Program-made: the position numbers and the translations under genes | Source: Casuarius casuarius | Lineage: Eukaryota; Chordata; Aves; Casuariiformes; Casuariidae | DNA: 64,000 nucleotides | Direction: 5' to 3' | Assembly (NCBI GenBank): GCA_003342895.1 | Contig: PTFA01000010.1 | Coordinates: forward strand, 7,340,837-7,404,836 | Part shown: positions 1 through 45,050 of the stretch, one piece after another | Numbering within the stretch: the stretch's first letter is position 1 | Layout of the letters: each line of letters opens with the position of its first letter | The notes under the pieces: model-generated | The model's input: only the letters and a program-made list of their open reading frames with translations | The model's database searches: none | Told to the model about the DNA's origin: nothing

Positions 1-2294
1 TCTAGTGCAGTTTGGGGTCCATCTCAGGGGTCTCCACATCCCTTTGGGTGTGGAAAAGGGCCCCCAGGATCTAGAGCTGTTGTTTTAAGCACCTGACCTT
101 TCTCTAGGACAGCACTGCCTTCTTGGAGAAATGACTGACAGCTAGTAAAAGCAGCAGGGATTTGGTTCATTAAGGAACCATCAAGAAATGAAGCTAGAAC
201 TGAAGTTTTTAACCATGTCACAACTCTGGTTTGCAGCATCTTGGGAGTGGGAAATGCCTGCAGCATGCTAAGGAGTGGACTTTTCCCTCCAAAACCCAAG
301 ATATGGTGCAAATCTGAGCACAGCATGCAGTCCTCTAGAGCTGTAATTTGCACTATTTCCCCCAGCTATTTAATATTTAATGTCACCTGGAGGCAGGTCT
401 TTGCATAAAGCTCAGAAGAACTAGTATATTGATGGATTAAAGCAGGCTTTTATAGCCCTCCTGGATTACGAGTCTGAAGGAGAATGCCTGCAAAAACAGA
501 GACAGCAGTCCAAAAGTGAAATCAGTTGAAGCAGAAGTATGACATGTTTTTACCACGTGCTGGTGGTAACATTTTCTCTGCACTTGTGTGCTTAATGGTG
601 ACAGGCAAAGTAAGCCATGGCTCTGGCTGCCTTGCCAAAATCTGTTTTTATGGTAGCAGTGCGTATGGAGCTGCAGCTTGCCAGGCATGGAGCCCCAGTG
701 CTGAGGAAGCCGCCGTAAGACATCTTGCTATCATAGTGGCGACTGTTGTGTAGTGGAGTCGGCCTCAAGTTCCCTGGAAACAGCCTGGAAAACATGCTCT
801 TTGTGTATACGCTTCCCCCCCGCCCCCTCCTCCCACAATCACAGTTGAGTTAGGAAACAAAGTCCCAGCCAAAATTCCTCAAGGGGAAGGGACCTGACTT
901 CATCAGGATGTGAGAACAAAATCTCCTTGTGAGAAGAAAGCAGCTTCTTAGTACAGGAGGATTACAATGTCTTGCTATGTCGGTGGTGGTGTTTTGCTGG
1001 CATATGAAACTGAGATTTCAGAACTTTCCGCTTGATTCAGCTGTACTAAAAGGACTTCCTGACCTCTCTTCCGAAACAGTAGGATCACCTCTAAGTTTGC
1101 AGCCACTGGAAGGAAGATCAAGGTGACCTAGCTGATGATAGGTTAAAGTGATAAATTGCTGAAAGAACTATCTTAATTTTAGCAACTGCATTCATTGTCA
1201 GAGCAACCATTTCTTTGTTTTTTTCACATATTTCTGGAGTGTTGAATGGCTACTGCATAAAACTGGTGCTTTCAGTCCAATCACCAGCATTACTGCTGCA
1301 TACTCTAAGCGCAGTAATGATCTCAGCACCCCTCTCCATTGTAAAACAATTAGGCAGCAGGCAAAAGACTTAAGTAAAAGCATATGTAGGTCAAGATTAC
1401 TAAGATCAGTTTATTGCTAGTTACAAATCATCAACACCACAGCCAGAGATCAAGGTCATATTGTGTTGAGAAGAAAGAAACAGAACGTATTGACAATCCA
1501 TTCTGATACAGCTTTTTTTTTTTTGAAGTTAAATTTACAGTTGCCAGGACACATCAGGTAAGTAGCACGAGAACTAGGAAGGGAATTTAGGTGTTAACTA
1601 AAGATATAAAGATGGTCGGTATTCGTCCAGTTGTAGAGAGGAACAGAATATAGTTCCTGGATCCTATTCCTACTATAACTGATTCAGTGTATGGGCAGGT
1701 CTCCAGTGACTTTGTGCCTCACATGTATAAGACAGATATAAAAATCTAATCTGCCTGCAGTTGAAAGGCACTGTGTAGTGCAAATGTGCAAGTATTATTA
1801 ATAGTAGTATTTCATGGTTGCAGCAGCGGCAGTGTTCAATATAGGAAAACTGTAAGGAATGTTAGGCTTGAATTTTGACCTAGATTAAGATAAATTGGTT
1901 TGAAACAATAAAGAGTTGCTGGTAAGTAAATTAAAGTTGTTATAAGCTCCTTGCCTCCTACCTGCAAAGCTGTCTGCTTCTGGCAGCTGGGTGCATGAAG
2001 CTAGCTAGCCCATGCCATTGTCAGGGCGCAGCTAGAGCTGTTTAGGATATAGTTTTTGCACGTACAAGGAAAAAAGCAACAGAAGACATTTCTTTCAGCT
2101 CCTTTTGGAAGGGAGCAGTAGGAAAGCAAAGTCTGCTCCATGGAAAACAGCCAAAAATTGGTTGAGAAGGAGTCAGGAGTGGATTAAGACTATAACTGGG
2201 AGCAGATCCAAACCAGCATTTCCCCATTCCCCATCCCCCAGGCAGCTGTTGGTGTTGCACAAGCTGCTCTGGTAGGAGTCCCCTGGTCACCTGC

Positions 2295-2440
2295 CCTCTC
2301 GAGTTATGGCCACAGCGTGAGCAAACTCAGGGCTCAGCTTGGACCTGAACGGGTCTGTCCCTGCACGTGGCAGCTGCGGTAGGGGCTGAACGGCTGCAAT
2401 CGGCTGTACGGCGTTGGGCCGTCCGCCGCTTGCTGACTCA
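2295..2440. promoter_or_regulatory. CpG-rich cluster with E-box and AP-1-like motif
   Basis: About a dozen CpG dinucleotides fall within roughly 145 bases, in a background where CpG is rare. The cluster includes a CACGTG E-box at 2364-2369 and a TGACTCA AP-1 consensus at 2434-2440. CpG retention in an otherwise CpG-poor intron suggests an unmethylated regulatory element. Function is inferred from composition and motifs only. Confidence 0.35.
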
Positions 2441-5328
2441 CTGTTATGCTCTTGGCCTTCGCCAAATGTGGTGCCCAGATGCAAAAAGCCAGCCTTCATC
2501 CTCTCCTGGAAGGAGTGCTCTTCTTAGGCTTCGAGGAAGGTTTTGCAAACAGCACAAATGGAAGCTGGAGCTGTTCTGCATGACTCTTGAAAGCTCTTGG
2601 ACATGGCTCATCAAGTGAGTGCCTAGAAAACAGGCTGGTCTTTTCATCACCTCTGTGGTTGCTTGCTTCTTTGGCTGGCACTTTTTCCCTTTCAGGACTT
2701 AAAACCATGGCCACTTCAGTACAAATATCAGCACCATTTATCGAGAGCAGGTTGCCCCGGGAAAGAGCAATGCATCCTGGATGAATTCTCCTTTCAGGCT
2801 GCAAACTGCCTGTTGGCAGCGGGCGGACTGCTCCTGCATTACTGTGTTCTCTGGGACTGATCCCAAAAGGGGGCAGCTTGCAGCTGGATGAAGGCTAATT
2901 CCCAAGGTCTGCTTTTTCTGTAAGCAAACTGAGGTTGATACAGGTGGGAACAGAAAGGAGCAGCGGTCTGCTGTGGGTCAAATACGGATTTCAGTGACTA
3001 GCACTGCAACACCACTGGCCGTGTGAAATGACTGGGGCTGCACTTGAGGCTTTATTCTGACATCAGTGACAACACTGAGGACTTCAGGAATTGCTCTGCA
3101 TTGTTCAGGGACTTTTCTGGCTGTTGTTTTGGGGAAAGGGGGGTCTTAAACACAGCTGAGTAATTTTGTGCAAGAGAGTTACTTCATTTACTAACCTTTA
3201 TCTGCGAAGAAAACGTTCAGCTATGGAGTGAGAAAGAATATATTCTGCTTGTTGAATTCTGTAGAGTTTGGCCTTTCCTCTCTCTGTTCCCAGTTACGTG
3301 GACTTCAGGTTTTGTGGGTTTTTTTCTACCGGAGACTTCATCTGCCACCGTTAATCAGCAAGCTATCTCAGGCCAGCAAGCTAATTTAGAGTCCTGGCTG
3401 TGCATTTGATCAGCAAATGCAAACCATGTGTAATGTCAGCAGGTCAGGAGAGGTGATGGAACATGGGATTTTCACTTCAGTTCCAGAAAGGGCCATAGTT
3501 GCTTCCAGGAAGCTGAGCTTGGCACTGGGTGTGGGGAATTGAAAAGATTTATTTCCCTGTGTGAGAGCTCAGAGCTTGATCATTCTAATCAAGCATTTTT
3601 CCAATCAATATGTTTCTTACAGGCTTTCCAAAGGCTGCATTAGAAAAGCAGTTTTATTTATTTCATGACCCTGGAGCCCTAAGGGATTAAGGTGTGTCAG
3701 CTTTACAGGGTCTCTGTGCAGAGAGTGAGAAAAGAAGGGCTAGGTCATGGGGCACCAAGGAGCAACATCAGGATGGCAGAAATCCTGCCTGGTTCTTCAC
3801 TAGGGTTTTTTGGGTTTTTTGTTTTTTTTTTTTCTGTAGCACTTCTGCATACACAGAAACCCAGGGCACACACGATGCACAAAGCATTACCTCTCCTCAT
3901 GCTCTGTCTCCAGTACCCTCTTCTACAGGACTGCAGCAGACACAAGCCCATTCCTTTTATTTCAGATTACTAATGAAAAAGCTGTTTTGCCCTCCGTTCA
4001 TTCTGACACCACTGTGGGAAGCTTCTCAGTGCTCTGCCATTCTGATTACAGCCTGTTTCATACCTTTTTTAAGGACACTTGAGACCTGCCTGAGTCTCTC
4101 TCACTGCCCATCACATGACTCCTCTGTTGCCTATCCAATTGCTTTTTTCCCCAGTGAGACCTGTAATGGAGCATTTCCCTCTGCTGCAGTCCATTTCCCT
4201 TGTACCGGTTTGTACTCACTTCCCAGATAATTCTCTCTGGGGATTAGCCAAGATTACCCATTGCTTGCTTTTCTACCTTTACTTATCTCTGGGCCTCTAA
4301 ACTGCAGAACCAGCTTTCTGCTGCAGAACAGCAATCTTGGTGGGCCGGGAGGAGCCGAGTGGCTACTGGCCCTCCACTACCTGGGTCGAGTGGCACCTGC
4401 TGTGCAGAGTAAGCGGTCGGGCACGTGACCGCATGCATAAGTCCTCCATCCTCTACCTGCCTACTTGTAACAGCGAGCGCACAGACCACCAGTGAGGCAG
4501 GACTTCTCCTTAGGTGACAGCCTGACAGCATCAATAGCTAAAAGGGAAGGCCCTTACAGTAAAAGCTCAGCGCTAGCAGAGACACCATTAGGTTCCAGTC
4601 TCAAGACGACCTCAGCACCCAACTTGTGTTTTAATTTGAAACTTCCTCCCATGTAATCAGCATGCTGCTGTTGAAGGCACCGCTCAAGCCCTTTCCATGG
4701 AGCAGCACGGTGCAGCGTGTGCTGTTGGGTTCCTGCGCTCTGCCAGGCCAGGGCCCCTGGCCTCCAGCAGCAATCAATACCCCAAACACAGGGAGAAGCA
4801 AAGATAGCACTACAGGAGTATCAAGCAGTAATTGTTCAGAGCAGCTGTGCAGTGTTTTACACTTTCAAAGTATTTCAGGTGTTAAGTAACCGAGCCCCAT
4901 GACACCTCTGCGCATTTTAGTAGACTAGCTTTCCAAACCAAGGAATGAGATGGAAAGAAAGGACTTTTTTAAAGTGTCTCTGGCAGAGCCTGGGAGAAGG
5001 ATCCCATGTCTTTCCTCCAAACTATGTTGCCTTGCACAGAAATGGAGAGAAAAATGCATGCCCCCCAGTTGCTTCACATACACCACTGTGTGCAGAGCCG
5101 CCTGTTAGGCTGTATGGGTAACATGGAAGACTATAGGCAATTAATAACGAAAAAGCTTCCTTTCAAAAAGAGCTAGCTGATAGCAGCCATTTGAGTCTCA
5201 CAAGCTTTTCCAGAATCATTTTCCCACTAAAGGCTCAAGTGCTGTCCTGTAGTCAGAGCTGGCCTGCCTGGTGCTGCCAGCGGGATGATGCATTTGTCCC
5301 TGGGTGTTTAGAAACCAGCTGCTGATTT

Positions 5329-5520
5329 ACACGCGCTGGCCCCGGAGCTGTTTGCCCAACTGTGCTGAGTAGCTTTCGGCGTGGGAGTGAGAACAATCCT
5401 CTCTGCCCTCTGGAAAGCGCGGGTAAACGAGAGGTCTTTCCTTACCCCCTTCTCGCCTCCTCAGCCTGCCCGCGAGGCAGCCAGGCATCAGGATGGAAAG
5501 CCTGGCCGAAATGGAGCAAA
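5329..5520. promoter_or_regulatory. CpG-rich cluster
   Basis: Around twelve CpG sites lie in about 190 bases, including GCGCG near 5418. Overlapping short open frames on both strands are a by-product of the GC content and show no known domain. It may be a small intronic regulatory element; nothing shows direction or target. Confidence 0.3.
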
Positions 5521-5924
5521 AAGGTACACGAAACTTCTCTGTGAGTGCTGTTTCCGTCACGCCTGCTGTGGTGCAGCTCCATCCTCAGACTGGAACCAAA
5601 ACGCAGCAGCAGCTCTCGGTTGTACTGTGCTTCACACTTCACCCTGGATTTGCATCTTCAGATTGTTCCAAAATGAGTCAAGGTGAAAACAGCCTACAGG
5701 GCAGCGCACCTCACAGGCGCATTTTAGCTGTGCCTGTTGCCTCCACTGTACCTAGCGACTCATACTTTAAAACACATATTCTCTCTCCCAAAGCAAAGGA
5801 GGAGGTATGAAATATGAGTGTGGTGCCAGATTCAAGGCTGTCCAACTTTTTAAAAAACAGTTGAACAATCTTTAGGGACCAGCAATTTATACTCCTCTTC
5901 AAAAGACCAGTACCTTCTACTGTG

Positions 5925-5940
5925 CACGTGCCTGCACGTG
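5925..5940. promoter_or_regulatory. Pair of CACGTG E-boxes, 10 bases apart
   Basis: Two identical palindromic CACGTG motifs occur at 5925-5930 and 5935-5940, each within GCACGTG. The centre-to-centre distance is one helical turn, so bHLH dimers (USF, MYC/MAX or CLOCK types) could sit on the same face. They lie in a GT/CA-rich stretch, so chance from low complexity is possible. Confidence 0.3.
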
Positions 5941-6482
5941 TGCATGTGTAAGTGCTTGAGCGTATGTAAGCAATTACACTGGCTGCTTCAGGAAGAAGGT
6001 GTAAAGTACCCCACGAGCTCCTCTTCATTATATGTATTTTGTCAGTGCAGCAATACAGAGGATCAGAGAGTGGATTTCTTCCGTAGCCCAGATGGTTATC
6101 AGCTTGTGCCCTGAGGCTTGCGAATTGATCCCTCTCACCATTTATAACCTAGCTAGTGTAACAAGTGCTAGAAAGTGCTTCAGGTGAGGAATAAGCTGCA
6201 GAAGGAGATGAACCATTAAGACACCCATGCTCCAGTCTGCAGCATTTGAAAGGTGAGCATGAATTCTGCTCCCCATTCAATGGGTATGAAGGGATCAGAT
6301 GATAAGCATCTCTGTAAGCTATTGGATTTTGCAGTCCTGGAGCTAAGACTTGGGAGCTGGCAAAAGGCAGACCAGGGAATACGCTGGAATCTCTCTGAGC
6401 CGGGCTGTGAAGGCTTATATGGCTCTGGTTAACCTCCCTTCAGGTATTGATTTCAAGAAGTTTTTATCATCTTTTTTTTTAA

Positions 6483-6570
6483 ACTACACAGATAAGGAGA
6501 CCAAGGCTGGGCATGCTTGCCAAATTTCAGCCAGCAGAGCAGTGGGGATGAGAGGAGAACCAGGTCTGAC
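6483..6570 (-). repeat. Old MIR/L2-like remnant, antisense
   Basis: The order of phrases 'acagataaggagacca', 'catgcttgcc', 'cagcagagcagtggg' and 'gaaccaggtct' follows the reverse complement of a MIR/L2-type core. The match is decayed and was made by eye. Confidence 0.4.
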
Positions 6571-7105
6571 CCCGAGGCAAAATTCACCCCCGAACTTGTG
6601 GCAATGCTGGCTGCCAAGAGGGCGGCCTGGGGGAAGGCACTGGCCAGTGTCTCATAAGCCTTCCCGCTGATGGCGATAGTCAGTTTGACAGGCAAAGCTC
6701 CGTCCTCCTCCTCGTGACACAGCCCTCATTCTCCTCGCTTTATCCAGCTTGGTAAATGTCTTTGTTAGTTCAAGACAGCGTAGTTAGCTTTCACAGAGAA
6801 AAAATTGGAGAGGTTAGGAAGAGACCATCTTCCTCCACAGTGGGAACGGCAATAAAGGAGAAGATGGAGAGGGGAAAATGTAAAACGCAGTATCCAAAAA
6901 AGAAAAACCAAATAAGCAATGTTAGTTTTCTTTCTTGGACAGTATTGGAAGGCATTTTCAGGACCAAGTGATAGCTATGTACACTCTGCTGTAGAATCCC
7001 TTTGGCTGCCGAGCCAACCCTCTCATGCGCTTGTTTTCCCAAAACCAACTGCTTCTTTTTAAAAAAGAGCAAAGCAGGTCACAAACAAGTTTAGTAAATG
7101 GAGTA

Positions 7106-7235
7106 CTGCGCACGGAATAATTACTTCTGAGCGGCGGTTTCCGAAGCGCTTTGAGCAACGCCGCTCAGCACCCCCGGAAAAGCCTCCCGCGGCCAAACAG
7201 ACTCAGCCTCGCAAAGTAAATGGGTGCGCAGCAGA
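7106..7235. promoter_or_regulatory. Small CpG island, candidate internal promoter 2.6 kb before exon 3
   Basis: About thirteen CpGs lie in 125 bases, the densest such cluster upstream of exon 3. It contains GAGCGGCGG, GAAGCGC, ACGCCGC and CCGCGGCC. It ends at a possible donor (AAA|GTAAAT, GT at 7216-7217) that could splice to the exon 3 acceptor. Human ETV6 is reported to have an internal promoter in intron 2, which makes the position interesting. No TATA box or initiator is obvious. The promoter role is inference. Confidence 0.35.
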
Positions 7236-8799
7236 GGGGGGGCAGTGTGAAAGGGGTTTTTTTGGAGACACTGACTTCACAGGAAAGTGGCTGGGTGGGG
7301 AGGGAGGGAAACGAGAGCAGAGACAAACCATCCAGAGAAAAGCAGTTAACCTATTTTACAGCACTTTATGTGTTCAAAACACAGTGCAAGCATGTAATTA
7401 CGCTATCACCCCATGGGTGGAGGAATGTGGCTCCTCCACCCCCTTGTTTTAGCGATAGCCAAACCGAATTAGAAAGTGTTCATGCTGATTCAGCATCACA
7501 GGCACTAACTAGAAGTCAGGTGGTCTTAGGTCATACTGCTTTTTGGCTTTTTTCTTTCCCCCTTTTTCCGTGAAGACTCGGTCTCCCCTTCTCACAAGCT
7601 TCAGGGATGCTACTGAAACGCCGCAGAGGTCTGATTCACACTGTGAAACGTCGTGGCTGTCTCAGAGTTGCCAGCACAGCACACATCACTTGGCGCAGTC
7701 CGGGTAGCTTATTTGGCTGTTCTGGGTCTAATGCCGATTAGCTTAACCTTTGCTTAGGCATGGCACTTTTGCATTAATGGAACAGAAGGCAAAAATACAC
7801 TGTCACCAGCACATGGGAAGTGATGATCTGTGTTTGTACAGGGAGTGAGTTATTCATTTTGGTGTTATCTATAAGGGAGCATGCAGATCATGTGAAGTTA
7901 TCATACATCTCTGCCCATGTAGGCCTGATTTTTCCCAGTGATGTTTTGTTTTGGTCCTTGCCTCATCTTGTGGCGTGTACATCAAAACTCCAGTTAGGTT
8001 TCCACACTATGGTGTTCCTTTGGGCAACTCATTGCTTGTATGGCATGGCAAAGGGGGAGGAAGATGGAGGCAGGAGTCACTCATGAGCGTTTCAAGCACT
8101 CCTAAGATTTTTTTTAAACCCTTTCATAAGTTGTGGTGTGGCACATCTTTCTGCTTAACCAACCATCACAGCTACAGTCAAACTGCATGCTAACCAGCAG
8201 TGGCCTGGGGTCTGGAAGATGTTTTCTGCAGGAATAGCTCTCTAGTCAGCAAAAGATGAACCTCACTCTGGCATTCTGGATAATGGTTTGCATGTCTCGA
8301 AGCAGACCTACACCTCACCCCAGGCCCTCTGAAAAGAAGGGAGCTACAGAAAACACTGACCTCAGTAATCAGCCCCTCATTCAATAGGGGGAGAGAGAAT
8401 TTATGTTCTTCCCAAATAAATAAGTTCTACTTCTTGTTTCTCTGTGGCACGTAATACAATACAGTGCTACAGGGGCAGTGAAAAGCCGGTGGAAATTCTT
8501 GCTGCTGCCACGTGGACCTCCCTTCCTTCAGTCAGCTCTGACCCTCTCTCAGGCTTGATTTCAGTTCCTTCCCTGTCTCAAATCCAGTCCTGTGTGCAGT
8601 TTTGGTTCTGGGACTTTCCAAAGCTGCTGCCTGGGAATCTGGCATAGCAGCAGATTGCAATTCACTGCATGTGACCTCTTGCTAAAACAGAAAAAAGAGT
8701 TGCCTATCTGTTAAAAAAGAAAAGGCAAAACAAAACACTACACATCTCCCAAGTTTTTTTATTGCTCGGTAAGAGGAGGGTAATCAGATCTCATCGAAT

Positions 8800-8961
8800 G
8801 GTGTGCCAGGAAGGAAATTTCTTCCCATGTGCAGCATACAATCAGCCAGGTGCAACATGAGGAAGGGAGGTTCGTCTTCCTCTGAAGCATAAGATATTAG
8901 CCACTGCCAGAGGCTGTGTACCAGAGATCCGATCAGATATGGCAAATTTTATGTTCCTATG
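8800..8961 (+). repeat. Old CR1/L3-type LINE 3' end
   Basis: The segment has the order 'ggaaatttcttccc', 'cttcctctgaagca', 'tattagccactgccagaggc' and a terminal 'ttttatgttcctatg'. This agrees with a common sauropsid LINE 3' end of the CR1/L3 group. It is a 5'-truncated, non-coding remnant. An antisense copy of the same family lies at 28821-28900. Confidence 0.5.
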
Positions 8962-9862
8962 CACAGTGTGAAGCTTTCATTTCTACGCAACACATTGTAA
9001 CAAGTCAAACAATGAGTCATCTCACAAGGGGGAAGAGGAAAGAAAGCTTTTATCTCCCAGTAGATAGGAGATAATCTGTCTACCTAGGTATAAACAGCTC
9101 TTCACCATGCTGTCTTCTCTCCAGGGGAAGGAAGTGATTTTAAATTTGTAAAACAGATACTGAATTATCAAACCTCCCAGGTCTCTGCCTGGGCCCAGTA
9201 AACGTTAGCAGGCAAAAGACCTTTGGCTTCCCTGGTAACTTGGCTGAGGCCCTGCGACTAAACGCAATGGTCTAGGCTGCATATGTGGTACCAGTGTATG
9301 CTGTAGTAGCTGACTAGGAGCAAGGGAGTGCCACATTCTCCTTGGAGCCCCGGAAAATCATTCTCTGCAGTCCGCACCAGCCTAGAGGGAAGTATGCCCA
9401 TGGGTCCTTTGCATTTGACTACTTCTTATTCTTCTTGATTGATTACTTTATAAGGGGTGTGCAGGGAGAACGCTCCTGTGTTTTGTCAAAGGATACACAA
9501 CCAGAATGGATGGCGACAAGGACTTTGCCTCCTGCTCCGCTCCTCAGAAGGGGGCACTGGGGGAAAATCCCATTTCACAGTGAAAACCTGGAAGGAAATA
9601 ATAGCCCAAAAGCTTTTCTCAGGATGCTGAGGCAGTTCTTGTTTTCCAAAATGTCCCAGATAAACCAGGATGCCTTGTCAGCCTAAGCTAATGAGGTATT
9701 TCACAGTCCAGTGCTTAGACTAATCCGTTGACTTGACATTCCCCTCCCACACCTTGCCCTCAGATTTTGCACATCGCGGTGTGCGGACAAAAGGGGGATT
9801 CACTGATGTTTGCCTACGTTGTCTCAGCTCTGTAACACAATGCTGGTCTCTCCCTGCCACAG

Positions 9863-44167
<34,305 letters not shown>

Positions 44168-44463
44168 AGAGAAGCGGTGCAGCGCCTCTGTGGGCCCACG
44201 GGAGAGACATCTGCCCGGATGGCCGGCATGGTTTGGGAGGGGGAAGCAACACACAGAGCAGAACTTGGGGTCGCCGCTTAGCTTGAAGACCATGCAGGAC
44301 CTGAAGCACCTTAACAAAACAAACTAACAGGCAGAAGTGGTGCTGGCAGCAAAGTAGAGGGGAGAAAGCCTGGACTTATGCACTACTTCACTGTTCCTAC
44401 AGAGTCTCCCTTGAGTTCCTTCTTTCTTTTTGGTTTGTTTCAGTTTTTTGTTTTTTTTTCCTT

Positions 44464-44469
44464 AATAAA
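44464..44469 (+). terminator. Proximal polyadenylation signal AATAAA
   Basis: A canonical signal lies about 300 bases after the stop and is followed by a T-rich stretch (44520-44535) that can act as a downstream element. It would give a short 3' UTR. Confidence 0.5.
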
Positions 44470-44955
44470 CATGCAGTTTGACTTTTCTTATCTCACATAG
44501 GACAAGACGTCAGATTTTGCTTTTTTTTTTTTTTGGAAAGCTTTCCTATGGAAATAGAGTGCTCTTTTTTTCTGTGCAAGTCTCATGACATAACACCGCA
44601 TAAAACAGTAGCAACACGAAAGGGATTTGCTCACGGGTTTCTGGTTTGTTCGGATCCATTTACTTGTGCTGCCACTGGGAAGTGTCTTGAAGATACCAAA
44701 AGAATTTACCACACATATCTGTCCAATGAAGAGGAGTCACCCTTCACATGTAGGCTGGGACATCTTCCCAGCATAGCTTGGGCTCACAGCAAGTCCTGCA
44801 AATCGCTGTTAACTACTGGCATATGGACCAAAACCAATCACCTAAGTGCTCCGGGGAGGAGAAAAATAAATGTGACAAACCTCTGCAATAGCCTGATGTT
44901 GACATTTTCCCTCCCCCCGCCACTAGTAACGAAGTGATAGAATGGGGTGGGGGTG

Positions 44956-45050
44956 AAATATATATGTATGTAGGTATGTATGTGTGTGTATATATATGTG
45001 CACACACACATATATATATTTTATATATATATATATAGATATAGATATAA
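44956..45050. repeat. TA/TG/CA compound microsatellite in 3' UTR
   Basis: (TATG), (GT), (TA), (CA) and (TA) tracts follow one another. The GT/TA part and the CA/TA part around tgtgcaca (about 44997-45004) are reverse complements, so transcripts could fold into a long hairpin. Confidence 0.9.

Larger units (their letters stand above)
1..9862 (+). other. ETV6 intron 2, 3' part (upstream exons not in window)
   Basis: No exon resembling ETV6 exon 1 or 2 was found here, including the conserved start region around human methionine 43. In human, intron 2 is very long, so this stretch is read as its distal end. Open frames are short, on both strands and without recognisable domains. The contents I can name are three CpG-rich clusters, a pair of E-boxes, a T-rich run at about 3805-3835 and two old repeat remnants. 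An alternative first exon within this stretch cannot be excluded. Confidence 0.75.

Noticed and set aside
3694..4230. 178-codon open frame (+) in intron 2
   Set aside because: It depends on a T-run encoding phenylalanines and has no known domain; two frames are open at once, as expected by chance.
1..9862. Search for ETV6 exons 1-2
   Set aside because: No sequence resembling the N-terminal segment or the internal start near residue 43 was found, so they are taken to lie outside the window.
44533..44937. 134-codon open frame (+) after the ETV6 stop
   Set aside because: Located in the 3' UTR, no known domain and no splice link to coding exons.
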